IMG/VR virus record: IMGVR_UViG_3300027973_002415
Coordinates: 1-20,838 of that record
From: a virus
Length of the DNA: 20,838 nucleotides
Direction: 5' to 3' (one strand)
The position numbers and the translations under genes are program-made. Below, piece by piece: positions 5,738 through 12,942 of this stretch. Position 1 is the stretch's first letter. Each line of letters opens with the position of its first letter. The notes beneath the pieces are model-generated. The model saw nothing but the letters and a program-made list of their open reading frames with translations, was not told the origin of the DNA and ran no database searches.

Positions 5738-6508
5738 ATGCCCGCACCCGTAATCGACTCGACGACGTCCGTCCTCGCCTGGCAACGAGGCCGATACTAT
5801 GCTTTTCAGCCCGCTCTGGTCGGCACTTCATCTGCCGCCGATTCGTGGACGATCGCCAGCGGAAGCCTCCCGACCGGAGTTTCGATCGACGAGGGTTCCG
5901 GCCTCATTTCCGGCGTCGTTTCGACCGAGGCGCAAGGCTCGATTTGGGTGGCCCAGCTAGTCGCGACCAATGGCAGCGGGCCGTCATCTCCGGTCCGCCT
6001 GACGTTCGGCGTCGAATACCCTGAGGTGGAGATCGATGGCGCAATTCATTGCGTTTTCGATTTAGACTCCGGTGCCGTCGCGTTTCGCGGGTTGGATCAG
6101 GTTTCCGACGATGGCCTGGCTGTCGTTCATTGCAAAGCCAATGACCAATTCCCATTGTCGGTCCAATTCGTCCGGCGCGAGCAGATCGTCGAGCTTCCTA
6201 TTGTCGAACTGTCCATCGCTGGCAAAATCAACGAGCCCGAGCCTGCTGTCGCATTGCAGGCGGCAGGCGACGACGTCATCCTACAGGTTGGATCCGGCGA
6301 GACTACCCGCTACATTATTTGGGTCGATTTGACCTCTGCTGCCCTTGATTCCGCTCTCTACGATTACGAGGATGACGACGGAACAAACGTTAGCCTGTTG
6401 GCGGAAATTCGGGCCGAATATACCGTCGACCTCGGTGAGGAATTAACCCGGACCGCCAACCGTTCATCTCTCAATTTCTGGCTGGTATTGCACCGCGACC
6501 TCGCATGA
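5738..6508 (+). CDS. Ig-like (He_PIG-type) phage surface protein
   Basis: The product is 256 residues. Residues about 15-95 resemble putative Ig domains of the He_PIG/cadherin-like type (SWTIASGSLPTGVSIDEGSGLISG, then VAQLVATNGSGPSSPVRLTF). The rest is beta-rich and acidic with no motif I can name. There is no signal peptide or membrane helix, which fits a virion component better than a secreted one. It is the first of four genes joined by ATGA overlaps (6505, 6852, 7844). Such domains decorate phage heads and tails and bind carbohydrates. The exact site on the virion is unknown. Confidence 0.7.
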   Translation: MPAPVIDSTTSVLAWQRGRYYAFQPALVGTSSAADSWTIASGSLPTGVSIDEGSGLISGVVSTEAQGSIWVAQLVATNGSGPSSPVRLTFGVEYPEVEIDGAIHCVFDLDSGAVAFRGLDQVSDDGLAVVHCKANDQFPLSVQFVRREQIVELPIVELSIAGKINEPEPAVALQAAGDDVILQVGSGETTRYIIWVDLTSAALDSALYDYEDDDGTNVSLLAEIRAEYTVDLGEELTRTANRSSLNFWLVLHRDLA

Positions 6509-6855
6509 CGACGATTCCCGCCAAGCTTCATTTTCCATATGCTCTCCGGGTTCTCCGGGCAGGCCATGCTGTGCGCCGGGTCGGCTGGACGGATCGGTGG
6601 TGGATCTGGCGGGGCGGGATCGTCATCCAGATTGAGGCAGGCGAACCAAACGCTCCGGTGCGATCGATCGATTACGATGCCGATGACCTGCTAAGCTGGG
6701 ACTGGACGACCCTGCCAGTCGATTGCGAGCTGCTGACGAAGGAGCCGGACATGCAGGAACTGATGACGATCCGACCGTATGATGGCCTGCCCGACTCCGC
6801 CGATCCGCTCGGATTGGGCTGCAACCTTCCAACCATTGAATCAATTCGGAAATGA
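6505..6855 (+). CDS. DUF2829 protein, Tad2-like (possible Thoeris anti-defence)
   Basis: The product is 116 residues. Residues about 9-72 match the DUF2829 pattern: YALRVLRAGHAVRRVGW (the AL-xx-L-xx-G-xx-V-x-R-x-GW signature), an aromatic strand (RWWIWRGG), and a closing DADDLLSWDW. Tad2 proteins of this family sequester the cyclic ADP-ribose signal of Thoeris defence; many family members are untested. Residues 73-116 form an extra tail with no recognised domain. The gene overlaps both neighbours by ATGA, so it is expressed with the surface-protein cassette rather than with early genes. Family membership is well supported. Anti-Thoeris function is inferred. Confidence 0.75.
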   Translation: MTTIPAKLHFPYALRVLRAGHAVRRVGWTDRWWIWRGGIVIQIEAGEPNAPVRSIDYDADDLLSWDWTTLPVDCELLTKEPDMQELMTIRPYDGLPDSADPLGLGCNLPTIESIRK

Positions 6856-7847
6856 TCAAGCCGCCGAAAATTTCCGGTCGCCGGGTCGCAGTTACGTTTT
6901 CGCGGCCTGCGTTTCCTCCCGGGCCTGCGATTCCCAAAGCGAGCTGGCCTTCGGTTGTTTGGACGCCGCGCCGGGATCGCGGACGTCCTTACGAGCCCCT
7001 GGTGCCTCCGCCGACTCCTCCGCCTCCGCCCGCTCCGCTCTCTGCGGTCATAACAATGACCCGAGCCTGCGTTGATGAACTGCCGATCACCTATCCGTAT
7101 AGCGCAACGTTTTATCGAAGCGAGGAATCCGAACTCCCGCCGTTCGTTACGCTCAATGGAGGAATCGCGGGCGCGCCGTACATTTTACGGCTGTATTGGC
7201 ACCGGTTCGTTGGCGACAACCTCACAGAAGAGATCATCTGGTCCGAAACAATTGTTCGGACAGGCGGGTCGCAGATTGTTAATTTCGCGGAGGAAGGCTC
7301 GGCCTTCACTCGGACATTCGACGGTCCTGTCGGGCAGACTTTTCTCAACGGATCAACGAGTGTAGCGCCGCTTTATTTTGAGGTATTCTCAAGCGCGGGC
7401 CGGGTCCTGACGCTATTCCCATTTGTGCCGCACGTTGAATGCGGAGTTGCGCCAAGCTCAACTCCGCCTCCAAGTTCGACTCCTCCTCCGAGTTCGACTC
7501 CTCCTCCGAGTTCGACTCCTCCTCCGAGTTCGACTCCTCCTCCATCCTCGACTCCTCCTCCATCCTCGAGTCCTCCTCCATCCTCGAGTCCTCCTCCATC
7601 CTCGAGTCCTCCTCCAATACCGTACGACTACAGTCTCTCCTACGAATTATATAGCGCCGCTTCCGCCTGCATGTTCGGGTCGGCATCGACGTACTACAGC
7701 CCGTTCTCTCCTCTGGTGGAGGGCGCATCGCTGTGGGCAAACATAGCGATGAGCCTCCCAGCGTCGGGGGGGTATTATTCAAACGGAGGACAATGGTATC
7801 AAGTGGCTGACGGCGGGACGATCATAATTCTCGGCAACTGCTCATGA
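6852..7847 (+). CDS. Proline-rich repeat protein, probable virion or tip component
   Basis: The product is 331 residues. Order: a short basic N-terminus, a PPPTPPPPPAP linker near residue 55, a beta-type domain (about 65-195), eight 6-residue repeats PPPSST or PPPSSS (about 205-252), then a Tyr/Ser-rich C-terminal domain (YDYSLSYELYS to NCS). The layout of two globular domains joined by a stiff Pro/Ser/Thr linker suits a tail-fibre or surface protein. There is no signal peptide. It overlaps the Tad2-like gene upstream and the methyltransferase-GT29 gene downstream by ATGA. The Ser/Thr-rich linker is a plausible target for sugar attachment by that neighbour; this is inference. Confidence 0.65.
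   Translation: MIKPPKISGRRVAVTFSRPAFPPGPAIPKASWPSVVWTPRRDRGRPYEPLVPPPTPPPPPAPLSAVITMTRACVDELPITYPYSATFYRSEESELPPFVTLNGGIAGAPYILRLYWHRFVGDNLTEEIIWSETIVRTGGSQIVNFAEEGSAFTRTFDGPVGQTFLNGSTSVAPLYFEVFSSAGRVLTLFPFVPHVECGVAPSSTPPPSSTPPPSSTPPPSSTPPPSSTPPPSSTPPPSSSPPPSSSPPPSSSPPPIPYDYSLSYELYSAASACMFGSASTYYSPFSPLVEGASLWANIAMSLPASGGYYSNGGQWYQVADGGTIIILGNCS
7464..7607 (+). repeat. Eight tandem 18-nt repeats encoding PPPSS(T/S)
   Basis: Eight in-frame units follow one another without interruption. The first four use AGT TCG ACT for the SST part; the fifth uses TCC TCG ACT; the last three use TCC TCG AGT. The Ser-Ser pair thus changes between AGT and TCC codons, which are not one mutation apart. This suggests two sub-repeats that expanded separately. 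A partial unit follows at 7608-7616. Confidence 0.95.
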
Positions 7848-8947
7848 CCGAACTGGAAAAATATCAGGGTATCTACGGATCTGTCGACTTTTCTAGCTAC
7901 GGCCATACATGCCACGGCGCGCGAGCAATTCCTATTATTGCTCGGTGGCAGCCGAAAACAGTCATTGACGTCGGCTGCGGTCATAATGAGTTTGCTCAAC
8001 GACTCCGTCAGGCGCTTCCAGAAGCGAGCATCATTGGTTGCGACTTTGCCTGCCCCTCAGCGGATCTGATCTGCTGGGGACATGACATTCCGCAACCTGA
8101 CAAAAATTTCGATGTTCTGACCGCGTTCGACGTTTTGGAGCATCTTCCTCCCGAGGACGTGGATAGGACGCTTTCCGAGTGGGCTCGGATCTCTAAAAGA
8201 TTCTGCGTTTCGATCAGCTACGTCGATAGCATCAACCGCTACAAGGGCGAAACTCTGCATCCGACCGTTCGGCCAGAGGGATGGTGGATTGATCGATTGA
8301 TGCGTGCCGGAGCGATGGAAATCAAAATCGAGGGACGTTATATCTATGGCCGCTGGATCCAGCCTTTGCGGGTCGCGAAAAACGCTAGGGTCATCCTTGT
8401 TGGCAACGGTCCTTCAATTTTGGCGCAAAAGCTCGGCGAACAGATCGACGAATTCGACGAAATCGTTCGGTTCAACGATTATCTAACAACCGGATTTGAA
8501 AAGCATGCTGGCAGCAAAACAACGCTCTGGTCATGTTTTGCCCCGATTTCCAAAAAAGCCCAACACCCTAGAATTCTGCTCCCGCACGAACAGACCAACG
8601 CCGACTCGAGCGCGAAGGAAGTCTACAAGGTGCCGGCGAGGCACTACAATGAACTCCGCCGGATAATTCAGGAACGGGCGTTGGTCAGATCGGGATATCG
8701 GCGAGACAGCACCGGCTTGCTTCCAAGTTCCGGCCTACTGGCAGCCACATACCTGCTGAATGTAGTTGGCGTGGATCAATTGAGTTTGATCGGATTTGAC
8801 CACTTCGCCAAGGATCGCTCAAGCCAACATCATTATTGGCTCCCAGGCGCGTTCGGAACGCCAAGAGAACATGACGGAGATGTTGAGGGGGATATTTTCG
8901 ACGAGTTGCGAAAAGCGGGCAGAATTTTCAACATCGGCACGGTGTAG
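7844..8947 (+). CDS. Fusion of SAM methyltransferase and GT29 sialyltransferase-like domain
   Basis: The product is 367 residues with two domains. Residues about 1-175 form a class I methyltransferase: motif I VIDVGCG (40-46), then an acidic strand end, and FDVLTAFDVLEHLPPEDV (89-106). Residues about 180-367 resemble GT29: an L-motif-like ARVILVGNGPS and IDEFDEIVRFN (181-211), an S-motif-like PSSGLLAATYLL to SLIGFDHF (294-321), and HDGDVE (343-348), which fits the HxxxxE very-small motif. GT29 enzymes transfer sialic acid from CMP donors; bacterial and phage relatives may use other sugars. No membrane anchor is present, so it acts in the cytoplasm. It is the last gene of the ATGA-coupled cassette. 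The acceptor is unknown; the adjacent PPPSS protein, a host glycan or a nucleotide sugar are candidates. Confidence 0.8.
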   Translation: MTELEKYQGIYGSVDFSSYGHTCHGARAIPIIARWQPKTVIDVGCGHNEFAQRLRQALPEASIIGCDFACPSADLICWGHDIPQPDKNFDVLTAFDVLEHLPPEDVDRTLSEWARISKRFCVSISYVDSINRYKGETLHPTVRPEGWWIDRLMRAGAMEIKIEGRYIYGRWIQPLRVAKNARVILVGNGPSILAQKLGEQIDEFDEIVRFNDYLTTGFEKHAGSKTTLWSCFAPISKKAQHPRILLPHEQTNADSSAKEVYKVPARHYNELRRIIQERALVRSGYRRDSTGLLPSSGLLAATYLLNVVGVDQLSLIGFDHFAKDRSSQHHYWLPGAFGTPREHDGDVEGDIFDELRKAGRIFNIGTV

Positions 8948-8991
8948 CTCTCGTCGCGCTACCCGGTTGTGCGCCCTGACAGAGAAAAAAC

Positions 8992-9120
8992 ATGCCACCT
9001 ATCCATAAAAGCGACCAATTAGGCAGTCAGCTAGGCATTCGGACAGACGCGCATCCGTTGACTCGTCCCAACACAATCAACCCCCTGCAACGCGCAAGAA
9101 CGCCCGTAAAAACCGCTTGA
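8992..9120 (+). CDS. Possible short ORF before the terminase genes
   Basis: A 42-residue ORF (MPPIHKSDQLGSQLG to PVKTA) follows an A-rich leader. Its TGA at 9118-9120 shares a base with the ATG at 9120. The product is basic and lacks membrane segments or known motifs. It lies in the 170-base gap where cos or pac sites usually sit, so the open frame could be accidental. No homologue is recognised. Confidence 0.35.
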   Translation: MPPIHKSDQLGSQLGIRTDAHPLTRPNTINPLQRARTPVKTA

Positions 9121-9800
9121 TGGTGGGATCTTCGTTGCGCAACGAAGATCCCACCACCAGACCAGTGAAAAAACGAACACCAGAGTTGGCGAGAGCGGTC
9201 CTAGAGCAGGACCTCGACGAGCTGCAGCGTCGGGTGGCGGATGGAAGGCGCCTGACCAAGGCCGAGCGAGAGATGTTGCGCCAACTGGCTGATGATGAGG
9301 CTGATGAGCCGACCGCTCCCGCTGATCCAGTGCCGGTCGGGTTCGCCAAAAATTACGTTGAGCTGGCCGCCGTGCTGGGCGTGCATCGGAGAACGCTGCA
9401 GGCATGGCGGAAACTCATAGGATGCCCGGCGCCTCGACCGGATGGGAGGCTGCTTATCTCCGAATGGCAGGAATTCATGGCCAACAAGGACCAGGCGCAG
9501 CAATCACAGCCGCAGGACTCCGAGGAGCTGAAGGCGCGGAAGCTTCTGGCCGAGGTCGAGGAACGGGAGCTGAAGGTAGCCATTCGCCGCGGCGAATACG
9601 TCCAGATCGACGAAGTGGCGCGAGAATGGACAACCCGGGCCGGAAGGGCCGTAAATCTTTTGCGAAACAAATTTGAGTCCGAGCTTCCGCCGATTCTGGC
9701 GGGCATGCAAGCCGCCGAGATCCAGGCCGAGGCCCGGAAGGCGATTGATGAGGTCCTAACTATTCTCCATGAACCCGAGGCTTCAACAGATCTGGCGTGA
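9120..9800 (+). CDS. Terminase small subunit (Nu1-like)
   Basis: The small subunit recognises the packaging site and recruits the large subunit. The protein has a charged N-terminal helix region, a winged-helix/excisionase-like HTH (ELAAVLGVHRRTLQAWRKLIGCPAPRPDGRLLISEWQEFM, about residues 80-118), then a coiled helix pair typical of Nu1-type subunits (ELKARKLLAEVEERELKVAIRRGEYVQ), and an oligomerisation-type tail. The frame allows ATG 9120 (226 residues) or GTG 9165 (211 residues). ATG 9120 overlaps a short upstream ORF, but its first 12 codons coincide with a perfect palindrome that would bury the start in a hairpin, so GTG 9165 is a serious alternative. The 3' end overlaps the large subunit gene by 32 bases. 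Confidence 0.85.
   Translation: MVGSSLRNEDPTTRPVKKRTPELARAVLEQDLDELQRRVADGRRLTKAEREMLRQLADDEADEPTAPADPVPVGFAKNYVELAAVLGVHRRTLQAWRKLIGCPAPRPDGRLLISEWQEFMANKDQAQQSQPQDSEELKARKLLAEVEERELKVAIRRGEYVQIDEVAREWTTRAGRAVNLLRNKFESELPPILAGMQAAEIQAEARKAIDEVLTILHEPEASTDLA
9121..9156. repeat. Perfect 36-nt palindrome at the terminase small-subunit start
   Basis: The left arm TGGTGGGATCTTCGTTGC is followed at once by its exact reverse complement: 18 base pairs with no spacer. It begins one base after the A of the ATG at 9120. No T-run follows, so it is a poor intrinsic terminator. Position next to the terminase gene suggests a packaging (cos/pac), telomere-like or translational control site. The function is open. 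Confidence 0.95.
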
Positions 9801-11547
9801 GGCCTGGCGTCCGCCCGACCGAAGGCCACCGTGGGCATGGGCGGAGGACAACATTCGCGGGATCCCGTATTCGCCGATTCCGGGACGATTCCGCTCGGAC
9901 AATTCGCCTTGGCTCAAAGATCCACTCGAAGCTCTCGTCGATCCAACGGTTAGGGTCATAACATTGTTAGCGTCGGTCCAGTCCAGCAAAACAACCGTCG
10001 CCGAGGTCGGGCTCTGCTACATCATCGCGAACCTTCCCGGTCCCACGCTCTGGCTGGATCAGACGGATGAGGATGCACGCGACCAGGCGGAGAGCCGGAT
10101 GGGGCTCCTATTCGGGGAATGTCAGGCGGTGACCTCGCTTTTCCCGCCGAATCGGCATCTGAACAAAACCGCGATCAAGCAATTTACCAACGGAATGACG
10201 TTGTGGGTGCTGGGAGCGCACAATAAAACTAACCTTCAGCGGAGATCGATTCGATGGCTGATCGGCGACGAATGTTGGAGGTGGCCGACTGGCCATATGG
10301 CCGAGGCCGAGGCCCGGGTTACGGCATTCGGATGGTTAGGCAAATGCCTGTTCATGAGCCAGGGAGGTCACGCCGACGACGACATGACCAAACGGCATCA
10401 AATGACCGACCAGCGGGAATGGACGTTCGCCTGCCCGGAATGCGAATCCCGTCAGCCATACCAGTGGGAACAAATCAAATGGTCGGCAGACGCCAGAACC
10501 GAACAAGGCTGGGATTATGCAGCAGTGAGAGCCTCGACGGTTATGCTTTGCGCGACCTGCCAGGCCGAGTTCCTGGATGATGACCGAACCAGAAAACGGC
10601 TCAACCAGGCGGGTTGTTACGTCCGTCAAAACCCGACCGCCTCGCCCGAAAACGTAGGCTTCCATTGGAACGCCTTGTGCGCCATGAGTTGGGGAAGGCT
10701 GGCGGAGCTTTACCTGCGAGCCAAGCAGAGCGCAAAACTGGGTGATATCGAGCCTCTCAAAATTTTCTACCAGAAAAGGTTAGGACAACCGTGGGCCGAG
10801 GCGTATGAGGATTACTCGGTAGATCTAACGCCCTCTGACTACCAGCTCGGCGAAGACTGGGAAAAAGAGGCGTCTTTGGACAAATCCGGCCACGTCTTGC
10901 CTGCACCCTATGAACAATCGATGGCCAGCGCGAAATTGCGCATCATCACCGTAGACTGCCAAATGGATCACGTTTTCGTCGTCGCTAGAAGTTGGGCCGC
11001 CGACGGGTCCTCGCGCCTCCTCTGGCATGAAAAACTCATCAGTTTCGATGATGTTTCCAGCTTGGCCCAACGGCTGGAGGTTCATCCCTCGCTTGTTTTC
11101 GTTGATGCGGGCTACGCAACCTACGACGTTTACCGAGGGTGCGCCGCCAGACGATGGACCGCGCTGATGGGCGACGCCCGAGCGACCTATCAACATCGTC
11201 TGCCGAACGGTCGCAAGGTCTGGCGATTTTACAGCCCGAAACGGAAGGTGGCGTTAACTCCGACTGTCGCTTGTTCGGTCTTCTATTGGTCTAACCTGAA
11301 CGTCAAAGACGTGTTGGCTAGGCTTCGATCTGGATCCGGCGGGCCGACTTGGGAAGTTGCGGGCGACGCATCGCCGGACTACCTCCAGCAATTGGAGAGC
11401 GAGCGCCGAGTCAAAAAAGCGGACAAATACATTTGGGAGAGAATCGGAAAAAGAGCGAACCATTATTTCGACTGCGAGGCAATGCAGGTGACGGCAGCAC
11501 TAATGCTAAAATTGCTTGGCGGCGATCGCGAAACGGGAGAAGAATAG
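9769..11547 (+). CDS. Terminase large subunit (GpA family)
   Basis: This is the DNA-packaging motor and nuclease. The 592 residues are typical of the lambda GpA family (PF05876). The N-terminal ATPase has a deviant Walker A (ASVQSSKTT, K74) and a Walker B (WLIGDE, D167-E168). A zinc ribbon follows, with C222-x2-C225 and C261-x2-C264. The C-terminal RNase-H-like nuclease carries candidate metal ligands D396 (IITVDCQMD), D446 (VFVDAGYA) and D568 (NHYFDCEA). The start at 9769 overlaps the small-subunit gene by 32 bases, a common arrangement that ties their translation. GpA-family enzymes usually cut at cos sites, which favours a cos-type phage. Confidence 0.96.
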   Translation: MNPRLQQIWREAWRPPDRRPPWAWAEDNIRGIPYSPIPGRFRSDNSPWLKDPLEALVDPTVRVITLLASVQSSKTTVAEVGLCYIIANLPGPTLWLDQTDEDARDQAESRMGLLFGECQAVTSLFPPNRHLNKTAIKQFTNGMTLWVLGAHNKTNLQRRSIRWLIGDECWRWPTGHMAEAEARVTAFGWLGKCLFMSQGGHADDDMTKRHQMTDQREWTFACPECESRQPYQWEQIKWSADARTEQGWDYAAVRASTVMLCATCQAEFLDDDRTRKRLNQAGCYVRQNPTASPENVGFHWNALCAMSWGRLAELYLRAKQSAKLGDIEPLKIFYQKRLGQPWAEAYEDYSVDLTPSDYQLGEDWEKEASLDKSGHVLPAPYEQSMASAKLRIITVDCQMDHVFVVARSWAADGSSRLLWHEKLISFDDVSSLAQRLEVHPSLVFVDAGYATYDVYRGCAARRWTALMGDARATYQHRLPNGRKVWRFYSPKRKVALTPTVACSVFYWSNLNVKDVLARLRSGSGGPTWEVAGDASPDYLQQLESERRVKKADKYIWERIGKRANHYFDCEAMQVTAALMLKLLGGDRETGEE

Positions 11548-11587
11548 AGTTTATTGGAAAACCCTTACATTGCTAAACTTGGCATAG

Positions 11588-12238
11588 ATGGCAAAAGGCG
11601 GACAGAGGAAAAAAGGCTTTGGGGCGGGAGGCGTTCGACCCGAACGGTCGACGAAAAAGGACGTCATCCTTTACGGATCGGAGTCTATCGACGCGATTCC
11701 TGACCCGTCCCTAAGAAAAGAGGTTCAATCTGCCATCAGTCGTTATGTTTCAATTTTCGGCTCGCTCCCTGAGCGGCAAATTAAAATCGCCGACTTTACA
11801 GTCGCCCTCGCTCCTGGCCCGATGCAAAATACCCTCGCTTTGCAGTTCCAGGGCGGCAAACGAAGCCTCAATATTCGCGGTATTTTCCTGAACAAAGCCG
11901 TCTGGAGAAACAACAAAGAAACGACTCGAATCATCAAAGAGCTGATGGATGATGGTATATTGAGCAAAACGCCTAGGCCGGTTCGGCATGCGATCGTTCA
12001 TGAATTGGCCCACGCTCGTTGGCAGGAATTTAATTCCTCGCGGAAAGCTCGCGGGGCCAGGCCGGAGATGACAAAAATCTTTCGGCAGTTCAAGCGCGAG
12101 CGCAGGCAAGGGTGGGGTTCGTTGGCTCGTCAGGACGTTGGCGAATTCTTCGCGGAGGCGATGGCGAAGCACGCATCTGGTGCTCCTGATAGGTACACAA
12201 AAAAAGTTATGCGTATCGTGGAAAAACACAACCTATGA
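11588..12238 (+). CDS. Putative zinc metallopeptidase (HExxH zincin)
   Basis: The product is 216 residues with a basic N-terminus (MAKGGQRKKG). A beta-rich middle part (about 64-105) leads to HAIVHELAHARWQ with the HExxH motif at H138-E139-x2-H142. A second helix, DVGEFFAEAMAKH (183-195), offers E186 or E190 as the third zinc ligand, as in gluzincins. No signal peptide is seen, so it should act in the cell or inside the particle. It sits between terminase and head genes, where phages often carry morphogenesis or accessory genes. Whether it processes head proteins is unknown; the S49 protease downstream is the likelier maturation enzyme. Its stop overlaps the next start by ATGA. Confidence 0.72.
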   Translation: MAKGGQRKKGFGAGGVRPERSTKKDVILYGSESIDAIPDPSLRKEVQSAISRYVSIFGSLPERQIKIADFTVALAPGPMQNTLALQFQGGKRSLNIRGIFLNKAVWRNNKETTRIIKELMDDGILSKTPRPVRHAIVHELAHARWQEFNSSRKARGARPEMTKIFRQFKRERRQGWGSLARQDVGEFFAEAMAKHASGAPDRYTKKVMRIVEKHNL

Positions 12239-12489
12239 AGATCGAGAAACAGAAACTGGCCGACCTTCAGGTCTTCCTGCCGGAAGCCACGGAGGAGCTG
12301 ATCCGGATGGGCGAAAAGCTCCTCCCTCGTCCCCAAGACGGTATTTTGGCAATGCCTATATTTCGCAACGGCGAGGGGAAAGCCGTTAGGGCTTACATCG
12401 AATATCGAGATCTTTTGATTCGGGTAAAAATGAAGAAAGCAAAAGCCGAGGGCAGGACCCTTCGCATTTCCGAAATTGAGATCCGTTGA
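12235..12489 (+). CDS. Small helical protein of unknown function
   Basis: The product is 84 residues, charged, with alternating Lys and Glu (MKIEKQKLADLQVFLPEATEELIRMGEKLLP). It has no membrane segment or motif that I recognise. The start overlaps the zincin gene stop by ATGA. It is followed by the Ala/Pro-rich membrane protein. In this position between terminase and portal it could be a connector accessory, but nothing in the sequence shows that. Confidence 0.65.
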   Translation: MKIEKQKLADLQVFLPEATEELIRMGEKLLPRPQDGILAMPIFRNGEGKAVRAYIEYRDLLIRVKMKKAKAEGRTLRISEIEIR

Positions 12490-12507
12490 CAAAACAAAAA
12501 AACTGCC

Positions 12508-12942
12508 ATGGCCGACCGTCCCGCTCCTCGAAAACGCCAACCACAACAAAACGCCAAATCGGCGCCTGCATCTGCGCCGAAGCCTGCGCCCGCTTCGTCA
12601 ACTGCCCCGGCTCCTGCTCCAAGGCCTGCTCCTGCCCCTGAACCTGCACTCAAGCCTGCGCCGGTCGAGCCGCCGAAAGGCAATCTGATTGCGAAAATCA
12701 AGGAGGCCCTCATCGCAAAAACCGCCGAAAAACTCGGACAACAATTCCTTCAGGGTAAAATGACTTACATCGGCCTGATCATGACTGCGTTGGGGGCATT
12801 CGCCCAAACAACCGGCATTCCGCTTCCGCTCGCAGATATTCAGGCATTGGTCGATTTCGTTCAAATCAACTGGCCGACGGTCCTCGAATTTGTCGGACTA
12901 GTCACCGCTCTCTATGGTCGTTTCAGGATCCCGGGCCGATGA
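12508..12942 (+). CDS. Holin-like protein with Ala/Pro-rich N-terminus
   Basis: The product is 144 residues. Residues 1-57 are an Ala/Pro repeat-like, disordered stretch (APAPAPRPAPAPEPALKPAP). A short amphipathic helix follows (58-84). Two hydrophobic segments then appear, about 87-101 (YIGLIMTALGAFAQT) and 123-137 (PTVLEFVGLVTALYG), ending in a small basic tail GRFRIPGR. The two-helix part resembles small phage holins with a GI-x-L-x5-D-x-QALV spacer and a terminal LYGR. The long Ala/Pro lead is unusual for a holin. It partners with the one-helix membrane gene directly downstream (ATGA overlap). An alternative is a virion membrane-penetration protein. Confidence 0.6.
   Translation: MADRPAPRKRQPQQNAKSAPASAPKPAPASSTAPAPAPRPAPAPEPALKPAPVEPPKGNLIAKIKEALIAKTAEKLGQQFLQGKMTYIGLIMTALGAFAQTTGIPLPLADIQALVDFVQINWPTVLEFVGLVTALYGRFRIPGR

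Noticed and set aside
7464-7607. Tandem repeats as a CRISPR array
   Set aside because: The units are directly adjacent without spacers, in frame, and encode a regular peptide.
7439-7654. Forward-strand ORF with DSSSEF repeats
   Set aside because: It is an out-of-frame reading of the PPPSS repeats with no flanking domain or start signal.
7345-7782. Reverse-strand ORF with EE/S/M-rich repeats
   Set aside because: It is the mirror of the PPPSS repeat DNA. The forward frame is part of a coupled operon with natural flanking domains.
9121-9156. Palindrome as an ordinary intrinsic terminator
   Set aside because: No T-run follows on either strand and there is no loop. It was kept as a separate repeat of open function.
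12486-12491. TTGACA as a -35 promoter box before the holin-like gene (similar at 20726)
   Set aside because: It arises at or near stop codons followed by CA, and no -10 box with proper spacing precedes the start codon.
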